A stretch of 9,518 nt of DNA. Source: Gemmatimonadaceae bacterium. Its GTDB lineage: Bacteria > Gemmatimonadota > Gemmatimonadetes > Gemmatimonadales > Gemmatimonadaceae. Below the pieces are notes generated by a model, which ran no database searches, had not been told where the DNA came from, and was given only the letters and a program-made list of their open reading frames with translations. The stretch spans positions 1-9,518 of the forward strand of contig JACDHQ010000039.1 in the NCBI GenBank assembly GCA_013820975.1, in the 5' to 3' direction. Made by a program: the position numbers and the translations under genes. Within the stretch, counting starts at the first letter, position 1. The number at the start of each line of letters is the position of its first letter. Below are positions 5,784-9,518 of this stretch, piece after piece.

Positions 5784-7712
5784 CTAGAGCAGGCTGCTGA
5801 CGTCGAGGATGAGGGCGGGCGCACCGTCGCCGAGGATCGTCGCGCCGCCGAAGAGGGTCGAGCCACCGCGCACACCGTCGAACTGCTTCACCACGATCTC
5901 CAGCTGCGTCGTGAGGTCATCCACGATCAGCGCTGCCCGCCGGTCCGCCGTCTCGAGCACGACGACCTGCTCGGGATCGGCCTGTGCGCTGCGGGGGAGG
6001 CCCACCAGCTCACGAAGCCGCAGGACCGGCAGCACGTCCTCCCGCAGCACCAGCACTTCCCGCCCCTTCACCGCCTGCAGCGTCTCCGGCGTGAGCTCCA
6101 CCGTTTCGGATACATGCGTGAGCGGGAGGGCGTACGTCTCGCCCCCGACGCGCGCCAGCAGCGAGCGCTGGATCGCCAGCGTCAACGGGAGCCGCATCGT
6201 CACCGACGTGCCGCGCCCAGGGGTGGACCGGACGTCCACCGACCCGCCGAGGCTGCGCACGCCGGCGACCACCACATCGAGTCCGACGCCGCGCCCCGAG
6301 ATGTCGGTCACCCGCTCCGCCGTCGAGAAGCCGGCGCGCGTGATCAGCTTGACCACGTCGTCGTCAGTGAGATCCGCGCCGTTGCCGTGAATGAGCCCGC
6401 GCTCGCGTGCGCGCGCGATCACCCGGGCGCGATCGATCCCGCGACCGTCATCCTCGACGCGCACGACGACGGCCGAACGGTCGCGGAACGCGCTCAACGT
6501 GAGCCGCCCCTGCGGCGGCTTTCCCGCCGCCACTCGGACCGCGGGCGACTCGACGCCGTGGTCGAGCGCGTTGCGGATGAGGTGCATCACCGGGTCGCCG
6601 ATCTCGTCGAGCATCGACCGATCGAGTTCGATGTCCGTGCCCTCGATGGTGAACGCCACCTGCTTCTCGAGCGTGCGGGCCACGTCGCGCACGAGCCGCG
6701 GGAAGCGGTCGAAGACCTGGCCCACCGGCACCATGCGGCTCTGCATGATCTCGTCCTGCAGGTCGCCGACGAGCCGGGACGCCTGGGCGACCGTCTCCGT
6801 CAGGGCCACGTCGTCGGCCGCCATCGCGAGCTGGACCAGCCGGCCACGGGTGATCACGAGCTCGCCGATCAGGTTCATCAGCGCATCGAGGCGGCGCAGG
6901 TCGATCCGCACGTGATGCTGCACCCGCGGTCCAGCCGACCCGCCCCCCGGGACGAGGCCCGGCCCCGCATGCTCGAGCGCCAGCAGGTCGAACATCTCCG
7001 GCGCCGACTCGGCAAGCACGGCGTCGGCCACGTCCCCCGCACTGCGCAGCATCGCGAGCGCGCCCTCCACATCGTCGGTGACGAGGCGAAGGGCAAAGTC
7101 ATCCCCGAACTGCTCCGCCTGCAGCTGCCCGATCGATGGCGAGATGGCCGTGACGGTCCCGAGCCGGCGGGCGGCCTCGACGACCAGGTAGGCCCGCACG
7201 CCGCGAAGCGGGGTGTCGCGCACGAGGCGCACACGGATGCCCACGCCGTCGCCGTCCGGGACCTCGACCGACCACACGCTCCCGGTGGTCGGGGCGGGGA
7301 TCGCGGTCATGCCGCCGGACGTCCGGCTGAAGGTGCGCAACGCGTCGAGCAGCGAGGCGGTGCCCGGCGGCGCATCGCGCCCCTGCACGGCTTCCTCCAC
7401 CGCCGCCTCGAGCGTGTCCGCGGAACGGAAGAGCAGGTCCATCAGCTGGGGGGACACCTGCAGCGCGCCGCGCCGCACGCGGTCGAGCAGCGACTCCAGC
7501 TGGTGCGACAGGTCGGCGATGGCCGTGTAGCCCATCGTCGCGCTCATGCCCTTGACGGTGTGCACGGCGCGAAAGATGGCGCTCACCTGGTCGCCGGCGA
7601 CCACGCCGCCCGCGTCCCCCGCCTGCTCGAGCGCGAGCAGCGCGTGGTTCATGGCCGAGACGTGCTCGCGGCTCTCCGTGAGGAAAAGCTCCGCGTACTG
7701 GGCGCTGTCCAC
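5784..7712 (-). CDS. cheA: CheA chemotaxis histidine kinase
   Basis: This 642-residue kinase autophosphorylates on a histidine in response to receptor arrays and passes phosphate to CheY. The order is: HPt (P1, about 1-130) with phospho-His51 in AVHTVKGMSATMG; a P2-like CheY-docking region (about 147-235); a Gly/Pro-rich linker (about 250-263); P3 dimerisation helices (about 266-330); the P4 ATPase (about 331-510); and a C-terminal CheW-like P5 domain (about 512-642). The ATPase has an intact N-box (HLIRNALDHGVE, N381), G1 box (DDGRGID, 421-427), GFST (461-464) and G2 box (GRGVGLD, 473-479), so an active kinase is expected. The start is GTG at 7712: the cheY stop codon is in the same frame seven codons upstream with no other start between. 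No clear ribosome binding site precedes it, so initiation may rely on coupling with cheY. cheC follows after 24 bases. Confidence 0.96.
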   Translation of the reverse strand: MDSAQYAELFLTESREHVSAMNHALLALEQAGDAGGVVAGDQVSAIFRAVHTVKGMSATMGYTAIADLSHQLESLLDRVRRGALQVSPQLMDLLFRSADTLEAAVEEAVQGRDAPPGTASLLDALRTFSRTSGGMTAIPAPTTGSVWSVEVPDGDGVGIRVRLVRDTPLRGVRAYLVVEAARRLGTVTAISPSIGQLQAEQFGDDFALRLVTDDVEGALAMLRSAGDVADAVLAESAPEMFDLLALEHAGPGLVPGGGSAGPRVQHHVRIDLRRLDALMNLIGELVITRGRLVQLAMAADDVALTETVAQASRLVGDLQDEIMQSRMVPVGQVFDRFPRLVRDVARTLEKQVAFTIEGTDIELDRSMLDEIGDPVMHLIRNALDHGVESPAVRVAAGKPPQGRLTLSAFRDRSAVVVRVEDDGRGIDRARVIARARERGLIHGNGADLTDDDVVKLITRAGFSTAERVTDISGRGVGLDVVVAGVRSLGGSVDVRSTPGRGTSVTMRLPLTLAIQRSLLARVGGETYALPLTHVSETVELTPETLQAVKGREVLVLREDVLPVLRLRELVGLPRSAQADPEQVVVLETADRRAALIVDDLTTQLEIVVKQFDGVRGGSTLFGGATILGDGAPALILDVSSLL

Positions 7713-7730
7713 GACGCGGCGGAGTGTCGG

Positions 7731-8093
7731 TTACCCGAGGACGCGCTGCACGGCCTCGAGAACGCGGCTCGGCTGGAACGGCTTGACGACGAAATCCTTC
7801 GCGCCCGCTTGGATCGCCTCGATGACCAGCGCCTGCTGGCCCATCGCGCTGCACATCAGGACCTTCGCGCCCGGATCGAACTTCGTGATCTCGCGGACGG
7901 CGTCGATCCCGCCCATGTCGGGCATGACGATGTCCATCGTCACCAGGTCCGGTCGCAGTTGCTTGTATTTCTCGACCGCCTGCACCCCTGTCTCCGCCTC
8001 ACCGACGATCTCGAACCCCGCCTGCTGCAGGATGTCGCCCACCATCGTGCGCATGAAGATCGCGTCGTCGCAGATCAGCACCGTGTGACTCAA
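7731..8093 (-). CDS. cheY: CheY-type single-domain response regulator
   Basis: This 120-residue stand-alone receiver domain carries the chemosensory output. It has the acidic pair D9/D10, the phospho-acceptor D54 in the segment VTMDIVMPDMGG, the switch Ser82 in LMCSAMGQQ, and K104 followed by P105 in FVVKPF. No DNA-binding or enzymatic output domain follows, so it should act by protein binding. The CSAMGQQ signature is like that of CheY proteins from CheC-containing systems such as Bacillus. The start is TTG: the cheW stop lies in the same frame just upstream with no ATG or GTG between, and a strong GAGGGAG ribosome binding site sits five bases before the TTG. It lies between cheW and cheA, each about 18 bases away. 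CheA is the likely phosphodonor and CheC the likely phosphatase. Its output partner is not shown by the sequence. Confidence 0.95.
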   Translation of the reverse strand: MSHTVLICDDAIFMRTMVGDILQQAGFEIVGEAETGVQAVEKYKQLRPDLVTMDIVMPDMGGIDAVREITKFDPGAKVLMCSAMGQQALVIEAIQAGAKDFVVKPFQPSRVLEAVQRVLG

Positions 8094-8098
8094 AAGAT

Positions 8099-8105
8099 CT
8101 CCCTC
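8099..8105 (-). promoter_or_regulatory. Ribosome binding site that decides the cheY TTG start
   Basis: On the minus strand GAGGGAG is followed by ATCTT and then TTG. It is the best-matched Shine-Dalgarno sequence in the right half of the window and lies in the 18-base cheW-cheY gap. It supports initiation at the TTG rather than at the GTG of codon 5. Confidence 0.8.
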
Positions 8106-8111
8106 GTTCCG

Positions 8112-8561
8112 TTAGGCCAGGACCTGCTCGACCAGCGTGCTCACATCAAGTAGGATGACGACCGTCTCGTCCATTCGTCCCACTCCCTTCAGCACTCCAC
8201 CACGCCCGCTCGCCACGTCGCCCAGCGGCTCGGGTACGATCCCCTGCACGTCGAGCATCTCGTCCACCGCGAGCCCGACGTGCCTCGCGCCATGATCGAC
8301 GAGCACGATCGAGCCGCCCTCGGCCGGCGATCGCTCGGGCTCCAGCCACCCCCCGAGGTCGAGCACCGTCGTGAGAATCCCCCGCAGATTGATCAGGCCC
8401 AGCACATACGGGGGCGCACCCGGCAGGCGGGTAGCCGGCCGGAAGGGGACGATCTCGCGCACGGCCGCAATGTCGCAACCGTACACGCGCTCGCCGACCC
8501 TGAAGAGCAGCGTGCGCGTACTGCCCACCGGGCCGTTGGCTACTGCGTCCTCATCCATCAT
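8112..8561 (-). CDS. cheW: CheW chemotaxis coupling protein
   Basis: This 149-residue single-domain protein has the usual CheW length. It couples CheA to receptors at the cytoplasmic face of the array. The CheW signature is clear: TLLFRVGERVYGCDIAAVREIV for the first strands (about 17-38), then YVLGLINLRGILTTVLDL (about 52-69) with the conserved NLRG, then a GLAVDEMLDV segment (about 96-105). The start is taken at the first of two adjacent ATG codons (8561 and 8558). A GTG at 8567 is also possible, and no strong ribosome binding site distinguishes them. The start overlaps the 3' end of the pseudouridine synthase gene by 11 bases, and cheY follows after 18 bases. The scaffold role is known for the family; pairing with the CheA here is inferred from adjacency. 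Confidence 0.95.
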   Translation of the reverse strand: MMDEDAVANGPVGSTRTLLFRVGERVYGCDIAAVREIVPFRPATRLPGAPPYVLGLINLRGILTTVLDLGGWLEPERSPAEGGSIVLVDHGARHVGLAVDEMLDVQGIVPEPLGDVASGRGGVLKGVGRMDETVVILLDVSTLVEQVLA

Positions 8562-9518
8562 CGCCACTGAAGAAGCCAAGGTAATCGAGCGGGTCGAGGG
8601 TCGAGAGGTCGAGCCCGGGGTGGGCGGCCGCCGTGATGGCGGCGTGCAGGTCGGGCGGCAGCGGGGAGCGAAGCGCAACTGGCACACCGGTGACCGGATG
8701 CCGGAACTCGAGCCAGGCGGCGTGGAGGAAATGCCGCTTCGGCGGGAGCCCGAGCAACTTCCGCCCTCCTCCGCCCCCGTACGTGTCGTCCCCAACGACC
8801 GGGTGCCCGACGCTCGCGAGGTGCACGCGAATCTGGTGTGTGCGCCCCGTGTGCAGCCGCGCGCGAAGGAAATCCACCGAGTCGAACCGCGCCAGCCTCA
8901 CGAAGTCGGTCCGGGCCGTTCGTCCCGTACTGACGATCGCCATCCGCTTTCGGTCTCGCGGGTCCCGGGCGATTGGCCGGTCGATGGAGACCGTGTCCCC
9001 TTCCAGGTGCCCCCAGCAGAGCGCCGCATAGCGGCGCGAGATGCGCCGCGCGGCGAGGTCGGCGCCGAGCAGGCGGTGGGCGCGATCGGTCTTGGCCACG
9101 AGCAGCAGCCCCGACGTCTCCTTGTCGAGGCGGTGGACGATCCCCTCACGCCCCTCGCCGCCGGCGCCCGACAGCTCGCCACCGCGCCCCTTGAGCGCAT
9201 TGACCAGCGTCCCCGACCAGTTGCCCGGGGCGGGATGCACCACCATCCCGGCCGGCTTGTCGATCACGAGGACGTGATCATCCTCGAAGGCGACCGTGAG
9301 CGGGATGTCCTCCGCCACGACCGGCCGCGATTCCGGCGCCGGGATCTCGACGACGACCTGCTCCCCCGGGGCGGGGCGGTACGACGCCTTCTCCCGGCGC
9401 CCCTCGACATGCACCCGCCCCTCGGCGATGAGCGTCGCGGCCTGGTTGCGGGAGATATCGAGCTGCGCGGCGACCATCAGGTCGAGACGCGGGCCGGAAT
9501 CGGGCGCGGCGAACTCCG
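8551..9518 (-). CDS. rluD: RluA/RluD-family 23S rRNA pseudouridine synthase (5' end cut by window edge)
   Basis: This enzyme class isomerises specific uridines of RNA (for RluD, 23S rRNA helix 69) to pseudouridine. Residue numbers here count from an internal ATG at 9477. The catalytic motif GIVHRLDKETSGLLLVAKT is intact, with the catalytic Asp at about residue 118. The family's downstream GRTHQIRVHL motif and a DKPAGMVVHP segment are also present. The N-terminal part (SRNQAATLIAEGRVHVEG) is an S4 RNA-binding domain. The frame stays open upstream of ATG 9477 to the window edge and encodes EFAAPDSGPRLDLMVA. Its RLD is the usual start of the S4 helix, so the true start probably lies beyond 9518. 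The stop overlaps the start of cheW, which suggests co-transcription and translational coupling. RluA, RluC and RluD share these motifs, so the exact target uridines cannot be assigned. The family call is very secure; the symbol is less so. Confidence 0.93.
   Translation of the reverse strand, partial: EFAAPDSGPRLDLMVAAQLDISRNQAATLIAEGRVHVEGRREKASYRPAPGEQVVVEIPAPESRPVVAEDIPLTVAFEDDHVLVIDKPAGMVVHPAPGNWSGTLVNALKGRGGELSGAGGEGREGIVHRLDKETSGLLLVAKTDRAHRLLGADLAARRISRRYAALCWGHLEGDTVSIDRPIARDPRDRKRMAIVSTGRTARTDFVRLARFDSVDFLRARLHTGRTHQIRVHLASVGHPVVGDDTYGGGGGRKLLGLPPKRHFLHAAWLEFRHPVTGVPVALRSPLPPDLHAAITAAAHPGLDLSTLDPLDYLGFFSGDDG

Noticed and set aside
6114..8153. Long plus-strand open frame (about 679 codons) opposite cheA and cheY
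   Set aside because: It is antisense to intact CheA and CheY with all catalytic motifs. The product is His/Arg/Asp-rich with no domain and no ribosome binding site; it is a composition artefact.
8562..8795. Possible N-terminal extension of cheW
   Set aside because: The extra residues are the pseudouridine synthase gene read in another frame and are Ser/Pro/Arg-rich. CheW normally begins just before its first strand, matching the ATG pair at 8561/8558.

Overview
The window is a gene-dense, high-GC bacterial segment in which every supported gene lies on the minus strand. Transcription therefore runs from the right edge to the left edge. Gaps between genes are at most 24 bases, and several stop and start codons overlap, so the whole window looks like one polycistronic unit with no visible internal promoter or terminator. 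No tRNA, rRNA, CRISPR array, insertion sequence or attachment site was seen. The base composition, together with the mix of CheC-type chemotaxis, DUF4388, TPR and roadblock proteins, suggests a soil or aquatic phylum such as Gemmatimonadota. This is a moderate-to-low confidence guess; Deinococcota or Myxococcota-like groups are alternatives.

In transcription order (right to left): a partial RluA/RluD-family pseudouridine synthase (8551-9518, start beyond the edge); cheW (8112-8561); cheY (7731-8093, TTG start); cheA (5784-7712, GTG start); cheC (5139-5759); a 901-residue all-TPR protein (2417-5122); a DUF4388 protein with a winged-helix-like segment and C-terminal TPRs (1269-2417); a TPR protein fused to a roadblock/LC7 domain (437-1276, GTG start); a stand-alone roadblock/LC7 protein (90-440); and the first 31 codons of another gene (1-93), possibly another roadblock protein, cut by the left edge.

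The first half encodes a compact chemosensory core: CheA kinase, CheW coupler, CheY response regulator and the CheY-P phosphatase CheC. No receptor, CheR, CheB or CheD is present here. The second half encodes scaffolding and small-GTPase regulatory-type domains. Roadblock proteins such as MglB act on Ras-like GTPases (MglA), and DUF4388 proteins are related to the PatA N-terminal domain found in signalling proteins. The best reading, by inference, is a chemosensory pathway whose output goes to a roadblock/GTPase/TPR module, perhaps controlling type IV pili, gliding or cell polarity rather than a flagellar switch. The GTPase itself is not in the window and would be expected to the left of base 1 or elsewhere in the genome.
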